Virus record (IMG/VR): IMGVR_UViG_3300046804_002449 | Span: 1 to 50,562 of that record | Reading direction: 5' to 3' (one strand) | DNA: 50,562 nucleotides | Source: a virus | Shown here: positions 33,213 to 41,123 of the stretch, in pieces | Numbering within the stretch: position 1 is the stretch's first letter | Layout: each line of letters opens with the position of its first letter | Position numbers and translations under genes: made by a program | The notes under the pieces: model-generated | Databases searched by the model: none | The model's input: the letters and a program-made list of their open reading frames with translations, nothing else | What the model was told of the DNA's origin: nothing

Positions 33213-33686
33213 ATGAATGAACGCTATTACATCCGCACAAAAGATGGCCGCATCTATACCACCTCGGACCCCTCAACGTGGCGCGATGTGAAGACAATGA
33301 GCCGCAAAGCAGGCCAAGAGGCCTACCGAGCACAAGCTAAGGCCGACTTGTTGAGCTTTATCAAGCCCGGCGAAACGGTCTATTGCATTTTACGCCATGT
33401 ATCCACCTCTGGCATGTCCCGCCGCATCTCGCTTTTTGTCATACAGGATGGCAAGCCGCGAAACATCACAGGAACAGCGGCGGTTGCGATGGATAAAAAA
33501 CTGAACCGCGATGATTTTTCGATCGTCGTTGGCGGTTGCGGCATGGACATGGGATTTCACCTTGTTTATTCACTCGGTCATTGCCTTTGGCCTAACGGCA
33601 CGCCGGAAGCTCATAGCACGCGCAATGGCCAACCGGATCATAAGGGCGGATATGCTCTCAAACAAGAATGGTTAAAATCCCTATAA
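33213..33686 (+). CDS. Conserved phage protein (157 aa) with LRHVSTSGMSRR motif
   Basis: The stretch LRHVSTSGMSRRISLFV and GGCGMDMGFHLVYSLGHCL recurs in a phage family without assigned function. The invariant Gly, Cys, Met, Asp and His residues look like an active or metal-binding site. GATATG start context. Confidence 0.7.
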   Translation: MNERYYIRTKDGRIYTTSDPSTWRDVKTMSRKAGQEAYRAQAKADLLSFIKPGETVYCILRHVSTSGMSRRISLFVIQDGKPRNITGTAAVAMDKKLNRDDFSIVVGGCGMDMGFHLVYSLGHCLWPNGTPEAHSTRNGQPDHKGGYALKQEWLKSL

Positions 33687-33695
33687 CCTCACAAT

Positions 33696-33839
33696 ATGAC
33701 TCAAGATCACAATTCCCTCCGCGCCCATTATCGCGCCACGTCTCAAAAGCTCGCCAGAAGTCGCCAAATTCGCGAGGGCATCACATGGCTCTCTCTCTGG
33801 TTAAGTGCTGGTCTTGCCGCCGCGCTTGCTATTCTCTGA
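33696..33839 (+). CDS. Single-span membrane protein (47 aa)
   Basis: A 48-codon ORF reading MTQDHNSLRAHYRATSQ with a C-terminal hydrophobic helix (ITWLSLWLSAGLAAALAIL). Start context CAATATG. Function unknown. Confidence 0.5.
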   Translation: MTQDHNSLRAHYRATSQKLARSRQIREGITWLSLWLSAGLAAALAIL

Positions 33840-33921
33840 CGTTCATCCCGCGCCTCTTAACGGGGGCGCGGCATTGAGCGCCAAAAGCGCCAGCAAACAA
33901 ACAACAAACCAAGAACACAAT

Positions 33922-34227
33922 ATGAAACCAAATACGACAATTATTCACGGCACCATGCGACCGCAAGATTTGATCCCCGCCTTTCTTGATGCCTTGGAAG
34001 AGGTGGATCATGCAGCGCATTCTCAATTCATGCTTCTGCCTTTCGGCCCGATTCCGGCCTATGTGACGGATGAGGGCGATAAATCGGAATGGTGGAGCGG
34101 AGATGATGCCGCTTTTCTACTTGAAAGCCTATTCGATGCCCTCAATGACGCCGCTCTTGAAAATTGTTATTTTGGGGCGCATCCCGGCGACGGCTCTGAT
34201 TTTGGTTTCTGGCAGATTGAAGATTGA
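33922..34227 (+). CDS. Hypothetical acidic early protein (101 aa)
   Basis: ATG 33922 has the CAATATG context; earlier in-frame codons belong to the spacer. Acidic, with FLDALEEVDHAAHSQF and YFGAHPGDGSDFGFWQIED, suggesting a compact DNA-mimic-like domain. Role unknown. Confidence 0.55.
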   Translation: MKPNTTIIHGTMRPQDLIPAFLDALEEVDHAAHSQFMLLPFGPIPAYVTDEGDKSEWWSGDDAAFLLESLFDALNDAALENCYFGAHPGDGSDFGFWQIED

Positions 34228-34237
34228 AAGCCACGCC

Positions 34238-34414
34238 ATGAATCCCGAACTTGAAGCCAAACTTTCCCGCCTTTTCGCCGCGATGGAAGCTCGCAAGGCC
34301 GCCATCAGGCGAGAACGCGAAGACCAAAAACTTTCCCGCCGCCGCTACTGGTGGCAAGAGCAGCAAACTGAACAAAACAATAATAACAACGATGAAAATT
34401 ACAATTACCATTGA
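34238..34414 (+). CDS. Short basic coiled-coil protein (58 aa)
   Basis: MNPELEAKLSRLFAAMEARK followed by an Arg/Glu-rich helix and an Asn-rich tail (QQTEQNNNNNDENYNYH). It overlaps the next gene by 23 nt. Confidence 0.4.
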   Translation: MNPELEAKLSRLFAAMEARKAAIRREREDQKLSRRRYWWQEQQTEQNNNNNDENYNYH

Positions 34415-34703
34415 ACTGAACGAAGATGAAAAAGGTTGGATTAGCTGCCCCGAAATGCGCTCGTCCTTCCCCACCAAAAACGCCACGAAAGACGTTGCCG
34501 CCCTCATAGCAGAAGCTATTGACCTTGCTGAAGAAGCTCAAACATTACCTGCTGCCGTGCAATATCCAGCTATGCCTTGCTTGCGTCAGCATTCCTCTCA
34601 TTGGGCGAAGGATCGAAAGGCAGGACTGCTAGCTATGGTCAACGATCCAACCGCTAGTCCCCAAGAGCGTTTTCTTGCTGCTGCTATTTTAAAACAACCA
34701 TGA
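34392..34703 (+). CDS. HicB-like small protein (103 aa)
   Basis: The N-terminus MKITITIELNEDEKGWISC then RSSFPTKNATKDVAALIAEA follows the beta-beta-alpha pattern of HicB-type antitoxin folds. No HicA toxin is adjacent, so a stand-alone regulator or unrelated ferredoxin-like fold is possible. Confidence 0.45.
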   Translation: MKITITIELNEDEKGWISCPEMRSSFPTKNATKDVAALIAEAIDLAEEAQTLPAAVQYPAMPCLRQHSSHWAKDRKAGLLAMVNDPTASPQERFLAAAILKQP

Positions 34704-34867
34704 AACCACGCCTTGCCCGTTTCCTCATCTCCTACCGAATAGCCGCAAAAACCTATTCGATCACGCTCCCCGGCCTCTCCGCCAGCCACGTTTGGCGATC
34801 ATGGGACCGCCCCGGTTCTACGCTGCTGGACGTGGTTGAATGCGATCACCACGGACTGCCAGTGTAA
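34700..34867 (+). CDS. Small basic protein (55 aa)
   Basis: MKPRLARFLISYRIAAKTYS then LPGLSASHVWRSWD. ATGA overlap with the upstream gene. Basic with an amphipathic helix. Function unknown. Confidence 0.45.
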   Translation: MKPRLARFLISYRIAAKTYSITLPGLSASHVWRSWDRPGSTLLDVVECDHHGLPV

Positions 34868-34940
34868 GAGCCGCGAAAAAATAATTACGATTTTATTTGC
34901 ACAAATGCGAATCAAATGATTAAACTTAAATCTCAACAAT
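34868..34940 (+). promoter_or_regulatory. Intergenic control region with 13-nt element
   Basis: A/T-rich spacer containing GCACAAATGCGAA (34899-34911), the exact inverse of TTCGCATTTGTGC at 42403-42415 upstream of the Tas gene. ATAATT and TTGCAC-like boxes precede it. Candidate shared operator or promoter. Confidence 0.4.
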
Positions 34941-35231
34941 ATGAACAAAAGTATTTCTTCATCAGAACTAAAATCGCTTACAGGAGCAAAAAAACTTAAC
35001 CAAGCCATCAGCATTATTGCCTCTAGGCTTGAAAAAAGAAATTGGATGATTGGCGAATATCGCGTTCAATTTTCAGGGATTAACTGGATCAAAGATACAG
35101 TTTTGTTTTTCTGGTGTCAAAACGCTGGAGAAAATTTAGCATCTTATCGCTATTGGACAATTTCTATTGAAGACGCAATAGATTGTATCAACGGGAAGAT
35201 TGCTCTGGAAATCACAGAAAGGAGAGCATGA
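34941..35231 (+). CDS. Hypothetical early protein (96 aa)
   Basis: MNKSISSSELKSLTGAKKLN with mixed alpha/beta (RNWMIGEYRVQFSGINWIKD). CAATATG start. More A/T-rich than neighbours. Function unknown. Confidence 0.55.
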   Translation: MNKSISSSELKSLTGAKKLNQAISIIASRLEKRNWMIGEYRVQFSGINWIKDTVLFFWCQNAGENLASYRYWTISIEDAIDCINGKIALEITERRA

Positions 35232-35479
35232 TTATGATGATCGAAATTGCTCAATCAAAAGATGATGTGATTGTATTTGAAAGTTTATCAAAAAGCAATG
35301 CTCAGTGGAAACCATTTAGCGCCACAATCAGAATGCCCGATGGTAATAATTTGTCCATTCACGAAAAAGCCGTTGTTGGCAATGCTTTGGTAAGAGCAGC
35401 GCATCAGATTTGCGAAATGAGGGGACTGAAGCCGGGAGAACCTTTTTGGATTGGCCCCGACAACAACGATAAATCTTAA
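35228..35479 (+). CDS. Hypothetical early protein (83 aa) with a true SD
   Basis: The ATG at 35228 overlaps the previous stop and is preceded by AGAAAGGAGAGC, one of the rare strong SD sites. MIMMIEIAQSKDDVIVFESL then IRMPDGNNLSIHEKAVVG. Downstream ATGs at 35234 and 35237 are alternatives. Function unknown. Confidence 0.5.
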   Translation: MIMMIEIAQSKDDVIVFESLSKSNAQWKPFSATIRMPDGNNLSIHEKAVVGNALVRAAHQICEMRGLKPGEPFWIGPDNNDKS

Positions 35480-35567
35480 TGAAAGCCGCGAATTAACAAG
35501 AGCCGCAAAAATAAATTCAAAAACCATTTGCCTACCTGAGAAAGAGCCGTAAATCGGCCTCAATAAT

Positions 35568-36101
35568 ATGACACAAGATATGACCATCGAACAGTTTTGC
35601 GCCAAGCACAAAGCCTGCGAAGAAGGCAAAAAATGGGCTTTAGCCTCCTGCGCCTCAATGAAAGAAGTGTGGGAAAAAGCCAAACCAGCTTGGCTGCTTT
35701 GGGTTGCCACGCGACCTTCGGTATTGACGGATAAAAAACTGCGTTTGTTCGCGGTGTTCTGTGCTCGTCAAGTTCAACATTTAATGACCGATCCTCGAAG
35801 CATTGAAGCAATTGATGTTGCCGAAAAATATGCTCAAGACAAAGCAAGTGATGACGAGCTTGCAGCAGCACGGTCAGCAGCATCATACGCATCAGCATCA
35901 TACGCATCAGCAGCATACGCAGCATACGAAGCAGCAGCATACGCAGCAGACGCAGCAAACGCAGCATCATGGGCAGCAAGAACAGTAGCAAGGGCAGTAA
36001 ATACAGCAGCATACGCAGCAGCATGGGCAGCAAGCAACACGGCCATAAAAGAATCTCAAGCCGCATGGCTTCGGGAAAACACCACACCTAATTTTCTATG
36101 A
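35568..36101 (+). CDS. Ala-rich repeat protein (177 aa)
   Basis: Residues 1-100 are a globular helical domain (MTIEQFCAKHKACEEG, WLLWVATRPSVLTDKKLR). They are followed by Ala/Tyr/Ser repeats (YASAAYAAYEAAAYAADAA) encoded by GCA-rich repetitive DNA. This combination is common in phages infecting diverse bacteria and is unassigned. The repeat could be an extended amphipathic helix. Confidence 0.65.
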   Translation: MTQDMTIEQFCAKHKACEEGKKWALASCASMKEVWEKAKPAWLLWVATRPSVLTDKKLRLFAVFCARQVQHLMTDPRSIEAIDVAEKYAQDKASDDELAAARSAASYASASYASAAYAAYEAAAYAADAANAASWAARTVARAVNTAAYAAAWAASNTAIKESQAAWLRENTTPNFL

Positions 36102-36319
36102 CAACACCAAACTCAATAGTCGAACTCCTCCGCAAGCATCACAACGAATCGCCTTCGCCTATGGCCTTCATCCGAGCTATACGCGAGAAGTGCGGAGTCC
36201 ACACATCCAGCGTTTATCGTTGGGTAAACGGAGAGAAATTTCCGAATGGGCAACACACACTGTCCATCCTTGATTACCTTAACGAGCAAGAGCCGCAAAG
36301 CCATGAAACTACTCGCTGA
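36098..36319 (+). CDS. HTH protein (73 aa)
   Basis: KHHNESPSPMAFIRAIREKC then HTSSVYRWVNGEKFPNGQHT form a helix-turn-helix with a recognition helix like those of XRE or YdaS-type regulators. ATGA overlap with the Ala-rich gene. Probable DNA-binding regulator of early genes. Confidence 0.65.
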   Translation: MTTPNSIVELLRKHHNESPSPMAFIRAIREKCGVHTSSVYRWVNGEKFPNGQHTLSILDYLNEQEPQSHETTR

Positions 36320-36389
36320 TATTTTAATCGTTGCGTGGATCACCACCACGATCATCGCCGCCATTCACTTACTTTTCAAAATCTTATGA
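36303..36389 (+). CDS. 28-aa membrane peptide
   Basis: The ORF is a single hydrophobic helix (ADILIVAWITTTIIAAIHLL). It overlaps the previous gene by 17 nt and the next by ATGA. Candidate toxic or membrane-acting peptide, unverified. Confidence 0.4.
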   Translation: MKLLADILIVAWITTTIIAAIHLLFKIL

Positions 36390-36556
36390 GCCGCCACGGA
36401 AACTCGATGATCCCAAGTGATCGTCAATACGATGAATACTACGCCATACGTTGCGATGATTGCAACGTGAAACTCAACACCGAAGAAATCAAGCGAGGCG
36501 ACCCATACCTCTGCGAGATTTGTTTTGAACGCGAACAAGAAACCGAAGAAGAATAA
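36386..36556 (+). CDS. Zinc-ribbon protein (56 aa)
   Basis: CDDC and CEIC, 21 residues apart, form a four-cysteine zinc ribbon (IRCDDCNVKLNTEEI; YLCEICFER). The C-terminus is acidic. ATGA overlap with the membrane peptide. Likely a small nucleic-acid or protein-binding factor. Confidence 0.55.
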   Translation: MSRHGNSMIPSDRQYDEYYAIRCDDCNVKLNTEEIKRGDPYLCEICFEREQETEEE

Positions 36557-36571
36557 ACACAAATAACCACC

Positions 36572-36838
36572 ATGAGCACACCACGACCCACACCTGAGAC
36601 GGATTCGGAATACAAAGAAGCTCAAGACTTTCCACGTTCCGCTTTTGTCGTGCCATTGGCGCAATTCTTGGAGGTGGAGCGCGAGCGCGACGAGGCGCGG
36701 GACCAGGTCCAAGCCATGCGCGAAGCCATCAGGGAAGTGTCTTTGCAACTGACCTTTGCCGAAAAAGTGTCCGGTGCCAGCGTCCTTCACATTTATGTTT
36801 ATGACGCCCTCATCAAACTCCAACCCTTCCTGCCATGA
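36572..36838 (+). CDS. Coiled-coil early protein (88 aa)
   Basis: MSTPRPTPETDSEYKEA, then LEVERERDEARDQVQAMREA, a clear coiled coil typical of numerous phage early proteins. ATGA overlap downstream. Confidence 0.55.
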   Translation: MSTPRPTPETDSEYKEAQDFPRSAFVVPLAQFLEVERERDEARDQVQAMREAIREVSLQLTFAEKVSGASVLHIYVYDALIKLQPFLP

Positions 36839-37152
36839 CCGACGAACAAATGAGAATCGCGATTGCGGAAAGCGTTGGCTACAAAGAGCTATTTATGGAC
36901 AACGGAAAGTCCATGATCCCGCAAAGATGGGAATCTCCGTATGATGAGTTTTGCTATGTCGCAGAAAGACTCCCCGACTACCTCAACGACCGCAACGCCT
37001 GCGCGGAGTTTGAGAAGACGCTGACGGACGCAGAACACGACGCGTATCGCGCACACATCTGGGAGATGACATTTATGCCTAGAGATTGTTTTTCCGCCAC
37101 CGCTCGCCAACGCAGCATCGCATTCCTCAAAACGAAAGGAATCCTGCCATGA
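36835..37152 (+). CDS. Phage ABA-sandwich-like protein (105 aa)
   Basis: The N-terminus (MTDEQMRIAIAESVGYKELF), the motif LPDYLNDRNACAEFE and the closing FSATARQRSIAFLKTKG match a common phage family with an alpha-beta-alpha sandwich. No biochemical role is established. Confidence 0.6.
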   Translation: MTDEQMRIAIAESVGYKELFMDNGKSMIPQRWESPYDEFCYVAERLPDYLNDRNACAEFEKTLTDAEHDAYRAHIWEMTFMPRDCFSATARQRSIAFLKTKGILP

Positions 37153-37334
37153 AAACTAAACAATGGATGGTAATTCATTCGTCCGGCAACCTTTACGCCG
37201 CTAGCAATGCCGGAACTCAAAAAGAGGCCAAGAAACGTCATTGTTCAGACACAGGCAATCCGTGGCCTGTTGCACACAAAAACGGGGATCGCCTCGTAAA
37301 GGTAGCAATCTCAATTATCAAAGAACAGCTATGA
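37149..37334 (+). CDS. Hypothetical early protein (61 aa)
   Basis: ATGA overlap with the upstream gene. MKTKQWMVIHSSGNLYAASN; basic alpha/beta. Unknown function. Confidence 0.45.
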   Translation: MKTKQWMVIHSSGNLYAASNAGTQKEAKKRHCSDTGNPWPVAHKNGDRLVKVAISIIKEQL

Positions 37335-37744
37335 CCCCCACCCAACTCGACCACCTCAAACTCATTGACGCACATCTTGAACGTCTCATCGGCATCGCCT
37401 CAAAGCGGACGCCGGGGGAGTGGGAATTAACTTACGAGGGGGGCAACGGTGGCGCGTCATTCCCCCGCATCATAGACCCCGGAGACTGCGCTGCGTCAGC
37501 CGCCGAAGTATCTATTGAGGACGCCTTCTTCATCGCTGCCTGCGCTGGCAACGCCGAGGCTGGATGGAGAGCAACACGGGTGGCAATTAACGACTGGCTC
37601 TGTCTCTACAATGCGACAGAAGGTTATGCCGATGGCGCTCCCGACGCTTCGACACATGACAAGCTTTGCAACGAAATCGCGAGCATCTGCCGGATCAGCC
37701 TACAACACATCCTCGCTGCCTTCCCCCTCGAAACCCTTAAATAA
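37331..37744 (+). CDS. Hypothetical phage protein (137 aa)
   Basis: MTPTQLDHLKLIDAHLERLI then KRTPGEWELTYEG and FFIAACAGNAEAGWRATRVA; this pattern recurs in unassigned phage proteins with an Ead/Ea22-like fold. ATGA overlap at 37331. Confidence 0.6.
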   Translation: MTPTQLDHLKLIDAHLERLIGIASKRTPGEWELTYEGGNGGASFPRIIDPGDCAASAAEVSIEDAFFIAACAGNAEAGWRATRVAINDWLCLYNATEGYADGAPDASTHDKLCNEIASICRISLQHILAAFPLETLK

Positions 37745-37750
37745 ATCAAT

Positions 37751-37921
37751 ATGACCATTGAAATCAACCGCACTCCTGGCATCCTTGCCGCTCTCGATTA
37801 CCTAAACATGACCGTGCCGAAAACGCCTGTCATTGGTAGGATCAGACAATTTTCCAAAGCCCCTCTGCTTTGGACGCCGAAGACCTCGGTGGAATTGAGG
37901 AACACTAAAACACAAGACTAA
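37751..37921 (+). CDS. Hypothetical small protein (56 aa)
   Basis: CAATATG start. MTIEINRTPGILAALDYLNM then a basic C-terminus. Unknown. Confidence 0.45.
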   Translation: MTIEINRTPGILAALDYLNMTVPKTPVIGRIRQFSKAPLLWTPKTSVELRNTKTQD

Positions 37922-37928
37922 TAAGTAT

Positions 37929-38297
37929 ATGAACATTGATAACATGACCATTGGTGAAGCAAAAGCTATTGCAGCATTGTTTTCCAACCAACCACAACCA
38001 CAACCGGAGGGCGCTCATCCCATGATTGGTAGGCGTTGCGTAATCCGCACTTACTCTGCTGGAGTCCACATTGGCGATGTGGTGAGTGTCACAAACGGAA
38101 TGGAGGTTCTTCTCAATAACGCATTAAGGCTTTGGAAATGGGAAGGTGGCGGTCTGAGTTTGTCCGCAGTAGCTAACAACGGAATTAAAGGAGGTCGCCT
38201 CAATCGAACTGGTGAGATTTATTTAACCAATGTTATTGAGTTTATCCCAATCACCGAACGTGCCAATAAAACCTATGAGCAATTCATTGAAGATTAA
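37929..38297 (+). CDS. Conserved phage protein (122 aa)
   Basis: MTIGEAKAIAALF, then HPMIGRRCVIRTYSAGVHIG and EIYLTNVIEFIPITE match a conserved, functionally unassigned phage family (DUF6948-like by recall). The beta-rich core suggests a small barrel. GTATATG start. Confidence 0.65.
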   Translation: MNIDNMTIGEAKAIAALFSNQPQPQPEGAHPMIGRRCVIRTYSAGVHIGDVVSVTNGMEVLLNNALRLWKWEGGGLSLSAVANNGIKGGRLNRTGEIYLTNVIEFIPITERANKTYEQFIED

Positions 38298-38526
38298 ACA
38301 CCACGGAGAAGGGCCGTGTAACACTGTGAGCGGCGATGGCGATGGCGATGGCAGTGGCAGTGGTAGTGGCAGTGGCGGTGGCGGTGGTGGTTATGGCAGT
38401 GGCTATGGCGATGGTTATGGTAGTGGTAGTGGCGATGGCAGTGGCAGTGGCGGTGGCGGTGGTGGTTATGGCAGTGGCTATGGCGATGGCGGTGGCAGTG
38501 GCAGTGGCAGTGGCAGTGGCAATTAA
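38275..38526 (+). CDS. Gly-rich repeat protein (83 aa)
   Basis: From ATG 38275, overlapping the previous gene in a different frame, MSNSLKIKHHGEGPCNTVSG is followed by about 60 residues of Gly with Ser, Asp and Tyr (GYGSGYGDGYGSGSGD). The DNA is built from GGC-AGT and GGC-GAT hexamers. Equivalent Gly-rich ORFs are frequent in phages next to this DUF-type gene. It may be disordered. Confidence 0.6.
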   Translation: MSNSLKIKHHGEGPCNTVSGDGDGDGSGSGSGSGGGGGGYGSGYGDGYGSGSGDGSGSGGGGGGYGSGYGDGGGSGSGSGSGN

Positions 38527-38555
38527 AAATCAACTCAGACCCAAATACAAAACAC

Positions 38556-39308
38556 ATGAGCACAGAAAATACAGAAACAGCAGCACCAACCCGTCAGCTT
38601 GCGAAGCAGCAAGCGACACTCAAAGACCTGATTAGCGGAGATAAGTTCCGCGAACAAGTTTCCCTCGCGCTTCCAGCGCATCTTACGCCTGAGCGTTTCA
38701 GCCGTATCGCTTTGAATGCCCTTCAGCGCACACCGAAGCTGCAAGACTGCACGCAAGCCAGCTTGTTTAAATGCTTGCTTGATATGGCAGCTATGGGCAT
38801 TGAGCCTGATGGTCGTCGGGCGCATCTCATCCCGTATGGCAACGAAGTCACGCTGATCCTTGACTACAAAGGTCTGCTAGAACTCGTTCGTCGTTCGGGC
38901 GATGTGGTCAGCATTCGTTCCGAGCTTGTCTGCGAAAATGATGAGTTCTCATGGGAAAACGGTAAGGTCACGCACAAGATTGACTGGCGCAAACCCCGTG
39001 GCGAAATGCAAGCTGTGTATGCCGAGGCCGTTCTCAAGTCCGGCGAAACGCAAACTGCAACCATGACCAAGGATGAAGTGGATGCCATTCGCAAACGCAG
39101 TCGCAGTGGTAACAATGGACCTTGGGCAACTGATTTTGGGGAAATGGCGAAGAAAACAACCCTCCGCCGTTTGTGTAAACTGCTTCCGCTCTCACCTGAG
39201 ATTGCCGAGCACGTTGACAAAGATCAAGACATCCGCACGGAAATTGACATCACGCCAAAACCCGTTGTTTCTCTCAACCTTCCAAGCCAGCAGGAGGTCG
39301 CGCCATGA
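38556..39308 (+). CDS. recT: RecT single-strand annealing protein
   Basis: The 250-aa protein carries RecT features: LFKCLLDMAAMGIEPDGRRAHLIPYG (residues about 69-95), LILDYKGLLELVRRSGDV and TDFGEMAKKTTLRRLCKLLP. It anneals complementary single strands and promotes recombination of phage DNA with the neighbouring exonuclease. ATGA overlap with the exonuclease gene. Confidence 0.93.
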   Translation: MSTENTETAAPTRQLAKQQATLKDLISGDKFREQVSLALPAHLTPERFSRIALNALQRTPKLQDCTQASLFKCLLDMAAMGIEPDGRRAHLIPYGNEVTLILDYKGLLELVRRSGDVVSIRSELVCENDEFSWENGKVTHKIDWRKPRGEMQAVYAEAVLKSGETQTATMTKDEVDAIRKRSRSGNNGPWATDFGEMAKKTTLRRLCKLLPLSPEIAEHVDKDQDIRTEIDITPKPVVSLNLPSQQEVAP

Positions 39309-40099
39309 TTATCCACGACGAAGCCACCTACCGAGCGCATCCCGCTCTCAATTATTCTTCAGCTAAATCACTGCTGAAATCGCCCAAGCACTTCCAAGCC
39401 GCTCTCAATCGCAAGTTTGAGCCTTCACGGGAAATGATTATTGGTAGCGCAGTTCACAGCATTGTTTTGGAGGGCAAGCAACCTTCCTACATCGTTCGTC
39501 CTGCTGATCTCGACCTTCGCACCAAAGAAGGTAAGGCGTGGCGCGATAAACACGCTGGCAAAGAAATCGTGACGCAGGAAGATAATGAAATTGTAGTGAG
39601 GGCAGCAACCGCTGTGCAAGCTAGTCTTGACGCGCAATATCTTCTTAAACTTTGTCCGCACCGAGAAGTCGGTATTGTGCAGCACTACGAAAATGTGCCG
39701 TTAAAGGGCAGGTTGGATGCGTATGGGTATGACGAAGCTGGTAAGCCGATCATTCTGGACTTCAAGACAACGGGAGATGCCGACCCTGAAACGTGGGGGA
39801 AGAAAGCCTTTGGCCTTCGTTACCCTATGCAAACAGCATGGTATGAATCTTTGTTGGCTCTTGAGCTTGGCCTTGAAGAACCACCTGCTTATTTTTGGCT
39901 CGTGGTTGAGACGCAAGACCCGTTCGATGTTGTGATCTATCAGCCACCCGAAGAAGCTCTTGAGATTGGTCGTGCTCAAATGAAGCACTGCATTGAAAGC
40001 TACAAAACGTGCGTTGCCACAAATAAATGGCCGGGATACACAAAAGGAATCATCCAGCTTGAAGTTCCTGCATGGGAGAAAAGGAGGTGGATCAAATGA
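39305..40099 (+). CDS. RecE-like PD-(D/E)XK exonuclease
   Basis: The 264-aa protein shows GSAVH (47-51), GRLDAYG (135-141) with D138, and the D152-x-K154 catalytic pair (ILDFKTTGDA), followed by YPMQTAWY. This is the exonuclease VIII or PDDEXK_1-type fold that generates 3' single strands for RecT. It is coupled to recT and to the DpdA-like gene by 4-nt overlaps. Confidence 0.9.
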   Translation: MIIHDEATYRAHPALNYSSAKSLLKSPKHFQAALNRKFEPSREMIIGSAVHSIVLEGKQPSYIVRPADLDLRTKEGKAWRDKHAGKEIVTQEDNEIVVRAATAVQASLDAQYLLKLCPHREVGIVQHYENVPLKGRLDAYGYDEAGKPIILDFKTTGDADPETWGKKAFGLRYPMQTAWYESLLALELGLEEPPAYFWLVVETQDPFDVVIYQPPEEALEIGRAQMKHCIESYKTCVATNKWPGYTKGIIQLEVPAWEKRRWIK

Positions 40100-40719
40100 T
40101 TGTCATGCCATCAAATAATACTGGATTTGAATGTGGTTATTTATTTGGTCGTCATCCTAAAAGATTAGGTCACTTACATTCTGTTGATTCTCTTAGGGAG
40201 CCTAGACAAAATGTTCCTTGGGCATTAGACAATGGAGTATTTGGAGCTTTTACACAAAATAGAATATGGAATGAGGAACCTCTTTATACTTTTTTAGAAA
40301 CTTATGCAGCATGGAAGCCCATGTGGGTAGTGGTTCCAGATTCTGTTGGGAATAGAGATGAAACACTGCGACTATGGGAACATCATTATCCTGCTCTTTC
40401 AGCTTTTGGTGTTCCTTTGGCTTTTGCTGCTCAAGATGGCATGACTCCATCTGATGTTCCAAAAGAAGCATCTGTTGTATTCATTGGAGGTTCAACATCA
40501 TGGAAATGGCGTAATTTAATGACATGGACAAAATCATTTAGTCGGGTCCATGTAGGACGAGTCAACACATACCGTTTATTATGGATGGCTCATAATGCGG
40601 GTGCTGAATCTTGTGATGGAACAGGTTGGTTTCGTGGAGATGCTAAACAACTTGCTGGATTAAAATTATATTTAGAAGAATCAGATAATGGAAAACAACC
40701 ACAACTAGAATTACTATGA
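40096..40719 (+). CDS. dpdA: DpdA-like 7-deazaguanine DNA transglycosylase
   Basis: From ATG 40096 (ATGA overlap, strong SD AAGGAGG upstream) the 207-aa protein contains PWALDNGVFGAF, WVVVPDSVGN, AFAAQDGMTPSDVP, VFIGGSTSWKW, VHVGRVNTYR and ESCDGTGWFRGD. These are the hallmarks of phage DpdA proteins, TGT-related enzymes that replace guanine by preQ0-type bases in DNA. Likely catalytic residues are D45, D82 and the QDG at 113-115. Together with QueD downstream it should protect phage DNA from restriction. Base composition is clearly more A/T-rich than the neighbours, suggesting recent transfer. Confidence 0.85.
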   Translation: MIVMPSNNTGFECGYLFGRHPKRLGHLHSVDSLREPRQNVPWALDNGVFGAFTQNRIWNEEPLYTFLETYAAWKPMWVVVPDSVGNRDETLRLWEHHYPALSAFGVPLAFAAQDGMTPSDVPKEASVVFIGGSTSWKWRNLMTWTKSFSRVHVGRVNTYRLLWMAHNAGAESCDGTGWFRGDAKQLAGLKLYLEESDNGKQPQLELL

Positions 40720-41099
40720 ACAAAGAAAGATTAAATCAAACATTCAAACTTTGGAAAGATTTTTCGTTTGAAGCTGCTCATCAACTTACAAAAGTTCCTG
40801 TTGGTCATCAATGTGGCAGATTACATGGTCATTCATATAAAGTTAGAGTGCATTGCGAAGGAATACTTGATCCAAATAAAGAATGGGTAGTTGATTATGC
40901 TGATATTGCAAAAGCAGTTAGACCTATTACTGAAAGTTTAGATCATTCTTTTTTAAATGATCGTTTTGATTTTGAAACCACGGCAGAGAATATTGCTTGG
41001 TGGATTGGACAACAACTTGTAGATAAACTGCCATCCGCAGTTGCAGTTGAGTTGTTTGAAACACCAACAACATCAGTTCAATGCCACATTATCAAGTAA
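40716..41099 (+). CDS. queD: QueD, 6-carboxytetrahydropterin synthase
   Basis: This 127-aa T-fold enzyme converts dihydroneopterin triphosphate to 6-carboxytetrahydropterin, a step to preQ0. Zinc ligands are H22 (FEAAH) and H37/H39 (LHGHS), catalytic C33 (HQCGRLHGH), LDHSFLND at 75-82 and the substrate-binding E115 (ELFETPTT). It overlaps dpdA by ATGA and shares its A/T-rich codon use. FolE, QueE and QueC are not in this window and must come from elsewhere in the phage or from the host. Confidence 0.93.
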   Translation: MNKERLNQTFKLWKDFSFEAAHQLTKVPVGHQCGRLHGHSYKVRVHCEGILDPNKEWVVDYADIAKAVRPITESLDHSFLNDRFDFETTAENIAWWIGQQLVDKLPSAVAVELFETPTTSVQCHIIK

Positions 41100-41123
41100 G
41101 ACAAACACCAAAGACAAAGACAC

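Noticed and set aside
34392-34703. HicAB toxin-antitoxin locus
   Set aside because: Only a HicB-like N-terminal pattern is present; no HicA-type toxin is adjacent on either side.
38294-38563. Minus-strand His/Cys/Arg repeat ORF
   Set aside because: Antisense of the Gly-rich repeat gene; only the plus-strand ORF has the overlap with the upstream conserved gene.
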